Source: Alteromonas naphthalenivorans
Lineage (GTDB): Bacteria > Pseudomonadota > Gammaproteobacteria > Enterobacterales > Alteromonadaceae
Assembly (NCBI RefSeq): GCF_000213655.1
Contig: NC_015554.1
Location: 1,612,001-1,676,000, forward strand
Reading direction: 5' to 3'
Length of the DNA: 64,000 bases
Position numbers and translations under genes: made by a program. Below the pieces are notes generated by a model. It worked only from the letters and a program-made list of their open reading frames with translations, made no database searches and was not told the DNA's origin. Shown here piece by piece: positions 11,541 to 21,848 of this stretch. Positions within the stretch are counted from its first letter, which is position 1, and each line of letters begins with the position of its first letter.

Positions 11541-12938
11541 TTAAGTATCGCTAAACTCGATAATAAAAACCGTCTTACTTTCATCGGATTCGACGTACAT
11601 ATCGGCTCCATTGATTTTCATCACAGATTTAGCAATAGTCAATCCAAGGCCTGTACCTTGCCCATCTCTTTGTCGAGATGGGTCAACTCGATAGAAACGA
11701 TTGAACAATTTGGGAATATGCTGAGGCTCAATTTTCTCCCCGTTATTTAACACCATTATTTTCTGCTTTTTTCCTTTGGACTCCGTTTTGATCTCTACCG
11801 TACTATTACTAGGAGCGTGTCTAATCGCATTTGAAATCAGATTTCCTATTGCCTGTCGGAACATGGTTTTATCGCATTGAATAGTAAGGGCGGATACGGT
11901 GACTTGGATGTTTATATGCTTTTCGTCAGCGAGTAAATTAAAGTAATCGAGTAGGCTTGATATTTCCTGTTGAATATCTAAAGGTTCAATTGATGGCTTG
12001 ATAAGACCGTGCTCGGTTTTAGCTAATAGCAGCATATCACTTACCATTTTCGTCATACGCTCATATTCTTCTAAATTCGAATAAAGTATGTCAGCATATT
12101 CGTCATTTGACCGAGCTTGTCCCAACATCACTTGGGTTTGGGTAGTTAAGCTAGTTATTGGGGTTCGTAATTCATGCGCGATATCGGCTGAGAAGTGGGA
12201 TAGTTTTTCAAATCCATCCTCAAGCCGCTCAATCATGGTATTGAAAGAATTTACTAGAGTGATTAATTCTTCCGGTACCTCATCTGGGTTTAGTCGTATA
12301 TCAAGATTATCGGCGGTGATGGTTTCAATTTTTCGCGTAAGCTTTCTTAATGGTGATAGGCTTCTGTAAATCGCAAAACGCGCAGCTAAGACTGTAATAA
12401 TGCCCGAACAAATAATGATGCCAATAATCGATTTCAAAAGGCTGTTCATAAATGTCATATGAAATTCCATGTTTGAAGCAACGATGATGGTATAGCTAGT
12501 ATCATGCGTGTTAAAACCTAATTTAATGGCTCTATGCATATGGTTTTCATCGCTAAATAACAGCATGTCTGCGGGATTAATTGATGTGTATGTTTTGGCT
12601 GTTTTAGGAAAGAAAGAAAAGTTGGCTCCTTCGCTTGAAAATATTGTATCTCCTTCGGCATCCTCTACATAATAGTACACACCATGATGTCCTGAAACCG
12701 CCTGAAATAAAAGCTTACTGGGTTGTACTGACTGATTATGTGACTTTTCGAGCTTTAACTTAATGGCATGAAACACCTCATCAAGCTCATCGGCATCTTG
12801 TTCTTGAAAATGATCTTCGATGGAGGTGACTACGAGTGTGCCCATAACGCCCAAACACACAAAGATAGCTATTCCCACAAATACCATTGTTCGAAAGGAA
12901 ATTGAGTACGGCTTTTGCCTTTTAATTTTGCTCTTCAT
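11541..12938 (-). CDS. cusS: Heavy-metal sensor histidine kinase (CusS/CopS type)
   Basis: A 465-aa membrane histidine kinase. There is an N-terminal transmembrane segment (about 15-40), a periplasmic sensor region (about 40-155), a second membrane segment (about 160-185), a HAMP linker, then a kinase core with the phosphorylated histidine in [12 protein letters not shown], the N box [15 protein letters not shown] and the G box [13 protein letters not shown]. The family senses periplasmic copper or silver and phosphorylates the partner regulator. It overlaps cusR by 17 bases and is co-transcribed with it. Placement opposite a copper-efflux operon supports copper or silver as the signal. Confidence 0.88.
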   Translation of the reverse strand: MKSKIKRQKPYSISFRTMVFVGIAIFVCLGVMGTLVVTSIEDHFQEQDADELDEVFHAIKLKLEKSHNQSVQPSKLLFQAVSGHHGVYYYVEDAEGDTIFSSEGANFSFFPKTAKTYTSINPADMLLFSDENHMHRAIKLGFNTHDTSYTIIVASNMEFHMTFMNSLLKSIIGIIICSGIITVLAARFAIYRSLSPLRKLTRKIETITADNLDIRLNPDEVPEELITLVNSFNTMIERLEDGFEKLSHFSADIAHELRTPITSLTTQTQVMLGQARSNDEYADILYSNLEEYERMTKMVSDMLLLAKTEHGLIKPSIEPLDIQQEISSLLDYFNLLADEKHINIQVTVSALTIQCDKTMFRQAIGNLISNAIRHAPSNSTVEIKTESKGKKQKIMVLNNGEKIEPQHIPKLFNRFYRVDPSRQRDGQGTGLGLTIAKSVMKINGADMYVESDESKTVFIIEFSDT

Positions 12939-13605
12939 CAGTTGTTAACTTGTATCCCATACCACGAACCGTTTGAATCAATTTAGGGGAAAATGCATCA
13001 TCAATTTTAGCTCTTAAGCGGCGTATCGCTACATCGATGACGTTTGTATCGCTGTCGAAATTAATATCCCATACTTGAGACGCAATCAACGAGCGAGGAA
13101 GCACCTCTCCTTGTCTTCTGACCATGAGTTCTAAAAGCGAAAACTCTTTTGTTGTCAAATTAATGGATTGGCCAGCGCGTTTTACAACACGAGACGGGAT
13201 GTCCATTTGTAAGTCTGCGACTTGTAGCAGGTTGGCAGCTACTGTATTTCCTCTTCGAAAAAGGGTTCTGACTCTAGCCAACAATTCTGCAAAAGCAAAA
13301 GGCTTGACTAGATAATCGTCAGCGCCTAACTCTAGACCCTTTACTCTGTCATTTACACTATCTCTCGCTGTCAAAAACAAGACCGGCGTTTGATTGCCAG
13401 ATTGACGTAATGATTCTAAAATCCGCCAACCATTAATATCTGGGAGCATGACGTCTAATATTATTAGATTAAACTCGCCTGTCATCGCTTTATGATGACC
13501 GTCTAAACCATTGCGGACGAGTTCAATGACAAATCCAGACTCTGTTAGTCCTTGCTTTATATAGTCACCGATTTTCTTTTCATCCTCGACTACCAAAATT
13601 TTCAT
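12922..13605 (-). CDS. cusR: Heavy-metal response regulator (CusR/CopR type)
   Basis: A 227-aa OmpR-type regulator. The receiver domain (1-115) has acidic pocket E7/D8, phospho-acceptor D51 in [10 protein letters not shown] and Lys in [17 protein letters not shown] winged-helix DNA-binding domain covers about 130-222 and ends [11 protein letters not shown]. It likely activates the copper genes by binding the repeated GTAAT-N6-GTAAT sites at 13782, 23452, 28178 and 39476, one of which lies in its own divergent promoter region. It is read together with the kinase gene downstream. Confidence 0.9.
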   Translation of the reverse strand: MKILVVEDEKKIGDYIKQGLTESGFVIELVRNGLDGHHKAMTGEFNLIILDVMLPDINGWRILESLRQSGNQTPVLFLTARDSVNDRVKGLELGADDYLVKPFAFAELLARVRTLFRRGNTVAANLLQVADLQMDIPSRVVKRAGQSINLTTKEFSLLELMVRRQGEVLPRSLIASQVWDINFDSDTNVIDVAIRRLRAKIDDAFSPKLIQTVRGMGYKLTTDEEQN

Positions 13606-13770
13606 AGTTCACTCACGTCATGTTTAATGCGATTTCGGTACTTAGTGTTGCTAAATGTTTAACAAGTGGGTGTTCGAGATTGGATGTTGCAACTCGGGCC
13701 AACAAAACGTACCTCACTCACAAGCAATATATTCCAATGCATAAAAATAACCAACGATTGCCCTTAATAG

Positions 13771-13824
13771 ATTACAACATTGTAATGAGCAGGTAATCGC
13801 ACTGCCATGTTGCTTAACTATACT
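13771..13824 (+). promoter_or_regulatory. Candidate CusR/CopR operator and promoter, copy 1
   Basis: GTAAT at 13782 and 13793 are 11 bases apart, followed after five bases by TGCCATG. ATTAC at 13771 adds an inverted half. TATACT (13819-13824) is a candidate -10 for the downstream operon. The 305-base gap 13606-13910 holds this divergent regulatory region and nothing else I recognise. Confidence 0.6.
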
Positions 13825-13910
13825 CTTCAACTGGAACTATATTTAGAATACCTTATCAAAGTTATTTCAAGAATAGTAAAGTCGAATTAGATTATTCATT
13901 AAGGGTTGGT

Positions 13911-14270
13911 GTGGTCAGTAAATGCATTAAAACTGTTTTGCTTATAATATTTTTAAGCACTCAAGTTGCAGATTCGTTTGCGCTGTCCAGCGCTGGCTGC
14001 GACATGCAAAACGATATGCATGAGCAACACCTTATGGATAACGACCATAATTCATCGCAAAATAGTCATGAGATGAGTCAGATGAACGCGGATTGCTGTG
14101 GCGACGGGTGTGCTTGTCCACTAGGCATTGTGTCCATCGCGATGCTCGTGAATTTTGACATTTTAACTCCAATCGACTTCAAATCCCTTAAGCCCAACAC
14201 TTTTATCACGGATGCAGATGATGCTGTCCTTGGTCGCTTGCAACGTCCCCCAAAACGCTCTTTAGCCTAA
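13911..14270 (+). CDS. CopL-like His/Met/Cys-rich small exported protein
   Basis: A 119-aa protein with a signal-peptide-like start (LLIIFLSTQVADSFA), a His/Met-rich middle (MQNDMHEQHLMDNDHN), a cysteine cluster DCCGDGCACP and a C-terminal LQRPPK motif. Two other proteins in the window, at 38721-39137 and 42545-42922, share this plan. It resembles the CopL family found at the head of copper operons, where it affects expression or handles metal. It starts with GTG preceded by AAGGG. It is the first gene of the cus-like operon and lies downstream of the first GTAAT-repeat site. Function is inferred from layout. Confidence 0.65.
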   Translation: MVSKCIKTVLLIIFLSTQVADSFALSSAGCDMQNDMHEQHLMDNDHNSSQNSHEMSQMNADCCGDGCACPLGIVSIAMLVNFDILTPIDFKSLKPNTFITDADDAVLGRLQRPPKRSLA

Positions 14271-14366
14271 CTCCAAAAATTTGGCGAAGCTCGTCAAAAT
14301 TCCAATATCGAACGCCGCCCAATAAAGGCTGTGGCCGACATTTAAATTGTTAGAAAGAGAAATCAA

Positions 14367-14891
14367 ATGAAGCCAATAAAATTGCTTTTTACTAAATTAG
14401 TGCTGCTTATTTCAGTGACTATCGTCGTTGCATGCACAAATGAATCAGTTACTACTGAACAAAACAAGACCAATTCCCAAGATATTGAGTCGAGTTTAAA
14501 GTTGGACGTTTTTAAACGCGAGTCGTGTGGATGTTGTCAGGGATGGATTGAACATGCTGAATCTCAAGGCATCCAAACCGATGTAGATGATCTTGTTTTT
14601 CTCACTACTAAAAAACAAGATCTCGGAATCGAACCAATGTACCGCTCCTGCCATACATCGGTGTCAACTGAAGGGTATGTTTTCGAAGGTCATATACCCG
14701 TCAAATTTATTGTTAAATACTTAGATAATGTTCCGCAAGGGTCTATCGGCCTCTCGGTGCCGGGTATGCCTGTTGGCAGTCCAGGAATGGAGAACGGCGA
14801 TCAATTCAGACCATATCAAGTGTTATTGCTCAAAGATGACGGTACAGCAGAGGTTTTTGCAGAGGTGAATTCGTATGAGGAGCAATTCTGA
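14367..14891 (+). CDS. DUF411 metal-binding lipoprotein (CopG-like)
   Basis: A 174-aa lipoprotein with lipobox VVAC at about residues 20-23. The DUF411 domain follows, with RESCGCCQGWIEHAE at about 51-65, MYRSCHTS, and the characteristic GHIPVKFI and GLSVPGMPVGSPGME. Members are periplasmic copper-binding proteins often found in copper and silver resistance clusters. The CxCC motif and the later cysteine are the likely ligands. The stop overlaps the start of the next gene by one base, supporting one operon with cusCBA. Confidence 0.88.
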   Translation: MKPIKLLFTKLVLLISVTIVVACTNESVTTEQNKTNSQDIESSLKLDVFKRESCGCCQGWIEHAESQGIQTDVDDLVFLTTKKQDLGIEPMYRSCHTSVSTEGYVFEGHIPVKFIVKYLDNVPQGSIGLSVPGMPVGSPGMENGDQFRPYQVLLLKDDGTAEVFAEVNSYEEQF

Positions 14892-16252
14892 TGAGTGCTT
14901 TTAAAGGCTTTGCATGCCTAATTTTGCTTGTTACAACAAGCAGTCAAATATCAGCAGAACAAAAGACCCCCCTTACTTTGCAGCAGGCTGTTGCCCAAGC
15001 TATTCAAAAGGACCCGTGGTTGGAAGGTAGCCAATATCGGGAAAACGCGACTATTTCTTCAAGTATCGCCGCAGATACTTTGCCTGATCCAGTTGTGTCA
15101 TTAGGGTTGGCAAACATCCCTACTGATGGTTTTGCATTCGATCAAGAGCCTATGACTCAAATTAAAGCGGGCATATCACAGATGTTTCCTCGTGGAGAAA
15201 GCTTGAGTATTAGACGCAAGCAACTCGAAGAATTGGCAACGCAGCATCCATTTATGCGATTGGACAGAATAGCCAAAACACAAGTTGCCGTTTCTATGAA
15301 GTGGTTAGACGTTTATCTAGCGCAGCAAAGCATTTCGCTAATTGAGAAAGACAGATCTTTGTTTGAACAACTCAGTGAAATTGCAGAAGCGAATTACTCC
15401 TCTGCCGTCGGTAAAGTTAGGCAACAAGATATTATCCGAGCGCAGTTAGAACTAGCGCGACTTGAAGACAGACTCACAAAACTATCTTCTCAAAAAGAAA
15501 GGGCCTCGGCTGAACTTTTAGAATGGTTGACCGGCGGCGATTTAGGCGCATTCAATAACTCGGTAAATGTTGCCTCTCTTGAACTACCAAAAACGTTGCC
15601 AGAAATTGAAGGAATAGAGAACGCCTACTACAAGATATTGAAAGCTAATAATCAACAAATGTTGGCAAATATACTCATCTCGCACCCTCTTATAAGAGCT
15701 GTTGAAAGCCGAATAAAGTCTAGTCAGACTGGCATTGAACTAGCGAAACAACAATACAAGCCGCAATGGGGAGTAAATGCCAGTTATGCATATCGAGCGG
15801 ATGATCAAATGGACAGAAGCCGTGCAGATTTTCTTTCGATTGGCATTAGTTTTGACCTCCCCTTATTTACAGAAAATAAACAAGATAAAGAAGTAAGCGC
15901 CGCCGTTAACGAATCAGAAGCAATTAAAACTGAAAAACGATTAGTGCTTAGAGGCATGCTTGCTCAAATGCAATCCATTTTTGCAGCAAGAGAACGGCTG
16001 TTGGAGAGACAGACCTTATATCGCACGAATATTCTCCAGCAATCAAGCGAACAAGCCGAAGCCTCGTTAACAGCTTATACCAATGATGACGGTGATTTTG
16101 CTGAAGTTGTGAGAGCTAGGATTGCTGATCTAAATGCTCGTATTGACGCATTAGAAATCGAAGTCGAACTACTTAAAACAAACATTCAACTAAATTACTT
16201 TTTTTCTGAGCAGAGTCTTAAAGCTGTATCTGAATTTGGAGCAAACCAATGA
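14891..16252 (+). CDS. cusC: Outer-membrane efflux channel, CusC/TolC family
   Basis: A 453-aa outer-membrane efflux protein with a signal peptide (about 1-22, ending ISAEQ). The TolC-family pattern is present: LTLQQAVAQAIQKDPWLEGS near the N-terminus, a TolC repeat of long helices and DPVVSLGLANIPTDGF. It forms the exit duct of the tripartite copper/silver pump with the next two gene products. Its stop overlaps the next start by four bases (ATGA). It has no lipobox, unlike E. coli CusC. Confidence 0.87.
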   Translation: MSAFKGFACLILLVTTSSQISAEQKTPLTLQQAVAQAIQKDPWLEGSQYRENATISSSIAADTLPDPVVSLGLANIPTDGFAFDQEPMTQIKAGISQMFPRGESLSIRRKQLEELATQHPFMRLDRIAKTQVAVSMKWLDVYLAQQSISLIEKDRSLFEQLSEIAEANYSSAVGKVRQQDIIRAQLELARLEDRLTKLSSQKERASAELLEWLTGGDLGAFNNSVNVASLELPKTLPEIEGIENAYYKILKANNQQMLANILISHPLIRAVESRIKSSQTGIELAKQQYKPQWGVNASYAYRADDQMDRSRADFLSIGISFDLPLFTENKQDKEVSAAVNESEAIKTEKRLVLRGMLAQMQSIFAARERLLERQTLYRTNILQQSSEQAEASLTAYTNDDGDFAEVVRARIADLNARIDALEIEVELLKTNIQLNYFFSEQSLKAVSEFGANQ

Positions 16253-18081
16253 AAACTGTTAACGCAATCGCTATAGGCGTGATAGCAGGCGCTGTAATGA
16301 CAGCTCTTACCTACTCAATATTACCAAGCTCAAATGACTCACATGATAGTGCGGCGGATGCTGGAGAAAAGCAGCCTTTGTATTGGGTTGCGCCAATGGA
16401 TCCAAACTATAGAAGAGATGAGCCTGGGAAGTCCCCTATGGGCATGGATTTAGTACCTGTTTACGAAGATGAACAAGGCGCTGGCGATAGCCCAGGTACG
16501 GTGAAGATTTCGCCAACTGTAGTGAACAATCTAGGTGTGCGTACTGCTAAAGTGGAAAAGCGGTCTTTGCACGTACCTATAAAAACAGTAGGTTATATCC
16601 AATATAATGAGGACACACTCGTTCATATTCACCCAAGGGTAGAGGGTTGGATAGATGAGCTATACGTAAAAGCAGCGGGCGAATATGTCAAAAAGGGCGA
16701 GCCACTATACGCGCTTTATTCTCCCGAACTTGTAAATGCTCAAGAAGAATATCTTATTGCCTTAAAACGCTCAAATAAGGAGCTGATAGAGGCTTCAAAA
16801 ACAAGGTTAAAAGCGCTGCAAATGCCAGAATCTGAGATTCAATCGCTTATCTCAACTGGTAAAGTTCAGCAAACAATAACCTTCTATGCACCCCAAACTG
16901 GCTTTGTTGATAACTTGAATGTGCGTCAAGGGTTTTACGTAAAGCCAGGACTGACAATTTTATCAATTGGTGCCTTGGATAAAGTTTGGGTCGATGCTGA
17001 GGTGTTTGAGCGACAGTCTGCTCAAATTCAAGAGGGTTTGCCTGTGACTATGACTTTAGAATATCTCCCAGGTAAAGAGTGGACAGGAGAGGTTGATTAT
17101 ATCTATCCAACCCTAGATGAAACGACTAGGACGCTTAAAGTAAGACTGAGATTTACCAATGATGATTATGCACTAAAACCTAACATGTTCGCTCAGGTAA
17201 CGATCCATTCCGATTTAACAGGTGAGAATTTACTCGTGCCTTCTGAGGCGGTAATTAGAACTGGTAGCCAAGATAGAGTGGTTTTAGCACTTGGAGACGG
17301 TAAGTTTAAGTCGGTGTCAGTAGAAGTAGGACAGGTAGTTGATGAATATACAGAGATCTTATCAGGCTTGAGACTCAACGACAAAATCGTTACGTCAGCA
17401 CAATTCTTACTCGATTCAGAAAGCAGCATTAGTTCTGATTTCAAAAGGATGGAGGAGCCTGAAGCGACTGCGCAGTCGGTATATACCGAGGCGACCGTAA
17501 ACAGTGTGATGACAGATCATAGAATGATAAATGTTGATCATGGCGCTATTGAAGAGTGGGAATGGCCGAGCATGACAATGGATTTCACCGTTGCCGAAAG
17601 CGTCGACATTAATGAGTTGAAAGCCGGCATGTCACTTCATATGGAAATCACTAAAACTGACTCTGGAAGTTTCGAAGTAACCACCGTTCATATCATGGAT
17701 TCGATGAATGACATGGATAGCTCTGAGGAGAGCACTGATTCAGGTCATGACGCAATGCACAGTATGGAAGAGCCTATTATGTCGGTTTGGACAGAGGCAA
17801 CCATAAATAACGTGATGATGGAGAGCAGAAAAATCAACGTTGATCACGGTCCTATTGATGAGTGGGAATGGCCGAGTATGACAATGGATTTCGATGTTGC
17901 CGATAGCGTTGCTATTGAAGAATTGAAAGCCGGTATGTCACTGCACATGGAAATTGTCAAAACCGACTCTGGAAGTTTTGAAGTGGCAACTGTCCACATC
18001 ATGGGCTCGATGACAGACATGAACGATACCCAAGACATTGATCATTCTAATCATTCAGACCATCAAGGAGCTCATCAATGA
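16249..18081 (+). CDS. cusB: CusB-type membrane-fusion protein with two C-terminal CusF domains
   Basis: A 610-aa periplasmic adaptor. There is an N-terminal membrane segment, a heavy-metal-binding domain (YWVAPMDPNYRRDEPGKSPMGMDL, here residues about 45-68), and HlyD-type barrel-sandwich and beta-barrel regions to about 400. Two tandem CusF-like domains follow at about 411-485 and 511-586, each with a WPSMTMDF core. CusF is normally a separate copper chaperone that hands Cu(I)/Ag(I) to CusB. The two domains are nearly identical, including at DNA level, so the duplication is recent. A His/Asp/Met-rich linker joins them and a His-rich tail ends the protein. It overlaps cusC and cusA by four bases each. 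Confidence 0.92.
   Translation: MKTVNAIAIGVIAGAVMTALTYSILPSSNDSHDSAADAGEKQPLYWVAPMDPNYRRDEPGKSPMGMDLVPVYEDEQGAGDSPGTVKISPTVVNNLGVRTAKVEKRSLHVPIKTVGYIQYNEDTLVHIHPRVEGWIDELYVKAAGEYVKKGEPLYALYSPELVNAQEEYLIALKRSNKELIEASKTRLKALQMPESEIQSLISTGKVQQTITFYAPQTGFVDNLNVRQGFYVKPGLTILSIGALDKVWVDAEVFERQSAQIQEGLPVTMTLEYLPGKEWTGEVDYIYPTLDETTRTLKVRLRFTNDDYALKPNMFAQVTIHSDLTGENLLVPSEAVIRTGSQDRVVLALGDGKFKSVSVEVGQVVDEYTEILSGLRLNDKIVTSAQFLLDSESSISSDFKRMEEPEATAQSVYTEATVNSVMTDHRMINVDHGAIEEWEWPSMTMDFTVAESVDINELKAGMSLHMEITKTDSGSFEVTTVHIMDSMNDMDSSEESTDSGHDAMHSMEEPIMSVWTEATINNVMMESRKINVDHGPIDEWEWPSMTMDFDVADSVAIEELKAGMSLHMEIVKTDSGSFEVATVHIMGSMTDMNDTQDIDHSNHSDHQGAHQ
17479..18005 (+). repeat. Tandem duplication of the CusF-domain coding unit
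   Basis: Two roughly 225-base copies about 300 bases apart encode the two CusF domains. Long identical stretches remain, for example around GAGTGGGAATGGCCGAG in each copy. They could recombine and change copy number. Confidence 0.8.
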
Positions 18082-21000
18082 TAGCTGCCATAATTAGATG
18101 GTCGGTCAATAACCGATTTTTTGTTCTACTGGCTACGCTTATTCTCGTGGGTGGTGGGTTGTTTGCCATTAAAAACACGCCGGTTGATGCATTACCCGAT
18201 TTGTCGGACGTACAGGTAATTATAAAAACTAGTTATCCAGGACAAGCGCCTCAAGTGGTAGAAGATCAAGTTACCTATCCTTTGACTACCGCAATGCTGT
18301 CAGTGCCCGGGGCACAAACAGTGAGAGGATATTCGTTTTTTGGCGATTCTTATGTCTACATCATATTCGATGACGACACCGACTTGTACTGGGCGCGTAG
18401 TCGAGTGCTTGAATATTTATCGCAAGTTGCTCCTAATCTACCCGAAAACGCAAGACCACAATTGGGGCCAGATGCTACCGGCGTGGGTTGGGTTTATCTC
18501 TATGCACTTGTTGATAAAACGGGACAAAACGATATCAGCCAACTACGAAGCTTACAGGATTGGTTCCTTAAGTATGAGCTTCAAACGGTGCCAGGCGTTT
18601 CTGAAGTTTCAGCTATTGGAGGCATGGTAAAGCAATATCAAGTGCAGGTCGATCCGGAGAAGTTGCGAGCATATGGCATTCCGCTCTCTCACATTCAAAC
18701 GGCCATCAAGCGCGGCAATCAGGAAGTGGGCGCATCGGTCATCGAAATGGCTGAAGCTGAATACATGGTCCGTGCCACAGGTTACATAGAGAGTAAAAGG
18801 GATATTGAGCTTATTCCTTTGGGTGTAAACGATAATGGAACGCCGCTTTTAGTAAAGGACATTGCTGATGTTCGTCTTGGTCCACAGATGCGAAGGGGAG
18901 TAGCTGAGTTAAACGGTGAAGGGGAAACCGTTGGCGGTGTCGTTGTTATGCGCTTTGGTGAAAATGCGCAAAAAACGATTGACGGCGTCAAAGCAAAACT
19001 TGAAGACCTTAAAAAAGGCTTACCCGATGGGGTCGAAATTGTCACGGTGTACGATCGCTCTGCACTAATAGAAAGAGCGGTAGACAACCTTGCATCGAAA
19101 TTAGTGGAAGAGTTTATCGTCGTTGCACTGGTGTGTATCGCATTCTTGTTCCATGTGCGTTCGTCGCTTGTTGCCATCATTAGTATTCCAGTAGGCATTA
19201 TCACAGCAATTATTGTGATGTATATGCAAGGTATCAATGCCAACATCATGTCATTGGGTGGAATTGCTATTGCTATTGGTGCGATGAGCGACGGAGCGAT
19301 TGTGATGATTGAGAATATGCATAAACACATGGAGCGCACCCCCTTAACCAAAGAGAATAGATGGCAAATAGTTGTGGATTCAGCATCTGAGGTGGGCCCT
19401 GCATTGTTTTTCAGTCTTCTAATTATAACAGTCAGTTTTGTGCCTGTGTTTACGCTTGAGGCACAAGAGGGGCGCATGTTTTCACCGCTTGCTTTTACCA
19501 AAACCTATGCAATGGCAGCCTCAGCAGCTCTTGCAATTACGCTTGTGCCCGTTCTTATGGGATATTTTGTGCGCGGTAAAATACTTGCTGAAAGCAAAAA
19601 TCCAGTCAATCGTTTCTTAACTTTTTTGTACATGCCGACGCTTAGAACTGTTCTGCGTTTCCCTAAGGTAACGATGTTAGCTGCGGCTTTAGTACTAGCG
19701 ATAGGTTTGTGGCCTGTGAACAAGATTGGCAGCGAGTTTATCCCACCTTTGGATGAGGGGGATTTGATGTACATGCCAACAACCTATGCGGGTATATCGA
19801 TTGGCAAAGCCCGAGAGTTGTTGCAACAAACCAATAAACTGATCAAAACGGTCCCAGAAGTCGAAACCGTGTTTGGGAAAGTAGGTCGCGCTGATACCGC
19901 AACCGATCCGGCTCCTTTAACGATGATAGAAACCTTCATTCAATTAAAACCTAAAGAGGAGTGGCGAGAAGGCTTAACAACTGATGATTTAATAAAGGAG
20001 TTTGACTCAGTGGTCAAATTGCCGGGCCTAACGAATGCTTGGGTAATGCCAATTAAGACTAGAATTGACATGTTGGCAACAGGTATAAAGACGCCCGTTG
20101 GTATTAAAATTGGTGGCCCTGATCTCAAGGAAATTCAGAAAATCGGACAGCAAATTGAAACCATACTTTCCGATGTTAACGGCACTGCCTCTGTTTATTC
20201 TGAGCGTGTCGCAGGAGGACGTTATGTCAAAGTAGATATTCAGCGCGAAAAGGCAGCACGATATGGTCTAAACATCGCTGACGTCCAACAAGTTGTCTCA
20301 AGTGCTATCGGCGGGATGAATGTGACTCAGAGTGTTGAAGGTTTAGAGCGTTACCCTGTAAATGTTCGTTATCCTCAGTCTTATCGTTCATCGCCTGAGT
20401 CCTTATCTTTATTACCTATCGTTACACCACAGGGTAAACGAATTGCTTTGGCCGATGTGGCGGATGTGTATATTGAAGATGGTCCTCCAGGTATTAAAAG
20501 TGAAAATGCACGGCTTAATGGCTGGGTGTATGTGGATATCGATGGTGTAGATATTGGTTCCTATGTGGTTTCAGCCCAAAAAGCAGTGAGCGAGCAATTA
20601 GTCTTACCGGCAGGTTATTCGGTGAACTGGTCTGGACAATATGAGTATATGTTGCGGGCGAAAGAGAAATTAACCTATGTGGTTCCTTTGACCATAGCTA
20701 TCATCGTTATTCTACTGTATCTCAATTTTCGCAACTTCATCGAAGTAGCGATCATTATGGGGACTTTACCACTGTCTATGGTAGGAAGTATCTGGCTCAT
20801 GTACATAGAGGGTTTTAACTTTTCAGTTGCCGTCGGCGTCGGCTTCATTGCACTTGCAGGTGTTGCCGTAGAAATTGGCGTAATTATGCTTGTTTACTTA
20901 AATCAGGAGTATCAAGCCTTAATCGAAAAATGTAAATCTGAGGGCGTCAAACCCACCATAAACATGTTAACTGAAGCGGTTATTCATGGCTCTGGATTAC

Positions 21001-21215
21001 GTGTCCGACCGGTTATGATGACCACAGCGACCATAATATTTGGCTTATTACCCGTACTTTACGGCTCAGGCACTGGGTCTGAAGTCATGAGTCGTATTGC
21101 TGCTCCGATGGTTGGTGGCATGGTTAGCGCTTTACTACTGACCTTGTTGGTTTTACCCGCAATTTATTTTCTGTGGAAGAGAAGGCAAATTCAACACTTG
21201 CCGGATACTTTCTGA
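18078..21215 (+). CDS. cusA: Copper/silver RND efflux pump CusA
   Basis: A 1045-aa heavy-metal RND transporter with the 12-TM layout and two large periplasmic loops. The N-terminus has PVDALPDLSDVQVIIKTSYP, typical of CusA. The proton-relay region in TM4 reads IAIGAMSDGAIVMIENMHKH. The C-terminus has the second RND repeat with GVAVEIGVIMLVYLNQE. It exports Cu(I)/Ag(I) from the periplasm and cytoplasm through CusC using the proton gradient. The start overlaps cusB by four bases. The Met-rich substrate path cannot be resolved by eye. It is the last gene of the tight cusCBA run; copC follows after 182 bases. Confidence 0.93.
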   Translation: MIAAIIRWSVNNRFFVLLATLILVGGGLFAIKNTPVDALPDLSDVQVIIKTSYPGQAPQVVEDQVTYPLTTAMLSVPGAQTVRGYSFFGDSYVYIIFDDDTDLYWARSRVLEYLSQVAPNLPENARPQLGPDATGVGWVYLYALVDKTGQNDISQLRSLQDWFLKYELQTVPGVSEVSAIGGMVKQYQVQVDPEKLRAYGIPLSHIQTAIKRGNQEVGASVIEMAEAEYMVRATGYIESKRDIELIPLGVNDNGTPLLVKDIADVRLGPQMRRGVAELNGEGETVGGVVVMRFGENAQKTIDGVKAKLEDLKKGLPDGVEIVTVYDRSALIERAVDNLASKLVEEFIVVALVCIAFLFHVRSSLVAIISIPVGIITAIIVMYMQGINANIMSLGGIAIAIGAMSDGAIVMIENMHKHMERTPLTKENRWQIVVDSASEVGPALFFSLLIITVSFVPVFTLEAQEGRMFSPLAFTKTYAMAASAALAITLVPVLMGYFVRGKILAESKNPVNRFLTFLYMPTLRTVLRFPKVTMLAAALVLAIGLWPVNKIGSEFIPPLDEGDLMYMPTTYAGISIGKARELLQQTNKLIKTVPEVETVFGKVGRADTATDPAPLTMIETFIQLKPKEEWREGLTTDDLIKEFDSVVKLPGLTNAWVMPIKTRIDMLATGIKTPVGIKIGGPDLKEIQKIGQQIETILSDVNGTASVYSERVAGGRYVKVDIQREKAARYGLNIADVQQVVSSAIGGMNVTQSVEGLERYPVNVRYPQSYRSSPESLSLLPIVTPQGKRIALADVADVYIEDGPPGIKSENARLNGWVYVDIDGVDIGSYVVSAQKAVSEQLVLPAGYSVNWSGQYEYMLRAKEKLTYVVPLTIAIIVILLYLNFRNFIEVAIIMGTLPLSMVGSIWLMYIEGFNFSVAVGVGFIALAGVAVEIGVIMLVYLNQEYQALIEKCKSEGVKPTINMLTEAVIHGSGLRVRPVMMTTATIIFGLLPVLYGSGTGSEVMSRIAAPMVGGMVSALLLTLLVLPAIYFLWKRRQIQHLPDTF

Positions 21216-21397
21216 TGCTAGCTTCAAGCAAGGAACGACATTTCATAAGAGGACTATTGACATGTAGTAGCGTGGCGAACTTTTTCGCCCGCGACTATGC
21301 GTCTGTGAAATTCGGCCTATCACCAACGATTCACTTTTTACGACATCAAACAAGAACAACTACATTATTTAAACAAACTATCTATTAAGGAAATAAT

Positions 21398-21820
21398 ATG
21401 AAATCAATAATCATCGCACTTTTTGTTTTAAGTCTGAGCTTAAGCATACAAGCATATGCTCATACATCGTTGGCCTCATCAATGCCGAAAGACAATGCTA
21501 TGTTGATGGAAAGTCCAGACAACCTGGCTCTCAATTTTGCAGATGATGTGCGTCTTGTTGACTTAAAGGTTAAAAGTAAAAAAGGTGAGCTTGTGGATGT
21601 TGGCTTTGAACCTTCGATGGACGCAAACAAAAACTATAGTTTCAGCTTACCTTTGCTTGCTGTGGATACTTACGTAGTCTCATGGACCATTATGGGAGAT
21701 GACGGTCATAAAATGAAGGGACAGCTTTCATTTATGGTGCATGTGAGCAAAAAAATGAAAGGAATGAAGCACAAAGACATGAAAAATACTTCGATGGATC
21801 ATTCAGGTATGACTCATTAG
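21398..21820 (+). CDS. copC: Copper-binding periplasmic protein CopC
   Basis: A 140-aa protein with a signal peptide (about 1-21, ending AYA) and mature N-terminal His (HTSLASSMP), the expected CopC copper-ligand position. The beta-sandwich ends with YVVSWTIMGDDGHKMKGQLSFMV, containing the conserved DGH. A Met/His/Lys tail (MKHKDMKN...MDHSGMTH) is added. CopC carries copper in the periplasm and works with CopD, the next gene. RBS AAGGAAAT lies just before the ATG. Confidence 0.92.
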   Translation: MKSIIIALFVLSLSLSIQAYAHTSLASSMPKDNAMLMESPDNLALNFADDVRLVDLKVKSKKGELVDVGFEPSMDANKNYSFSLPLLAVDTYVVSWTIMGDDGHKMKGQLSFMVHVSKKMKGMKHKDMKNTSMDHSGMTH

Positions 21821-21848
21821 TTATTAAGAGTTAAATAGGTAAATCGAT

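Noticed and set aside
21173..21388. 71-codon open frame overlapping the cusA 3' end
   Set aside because: It overlaps cusA in another frame, lacks a ribosome site and does not resemble a protein.
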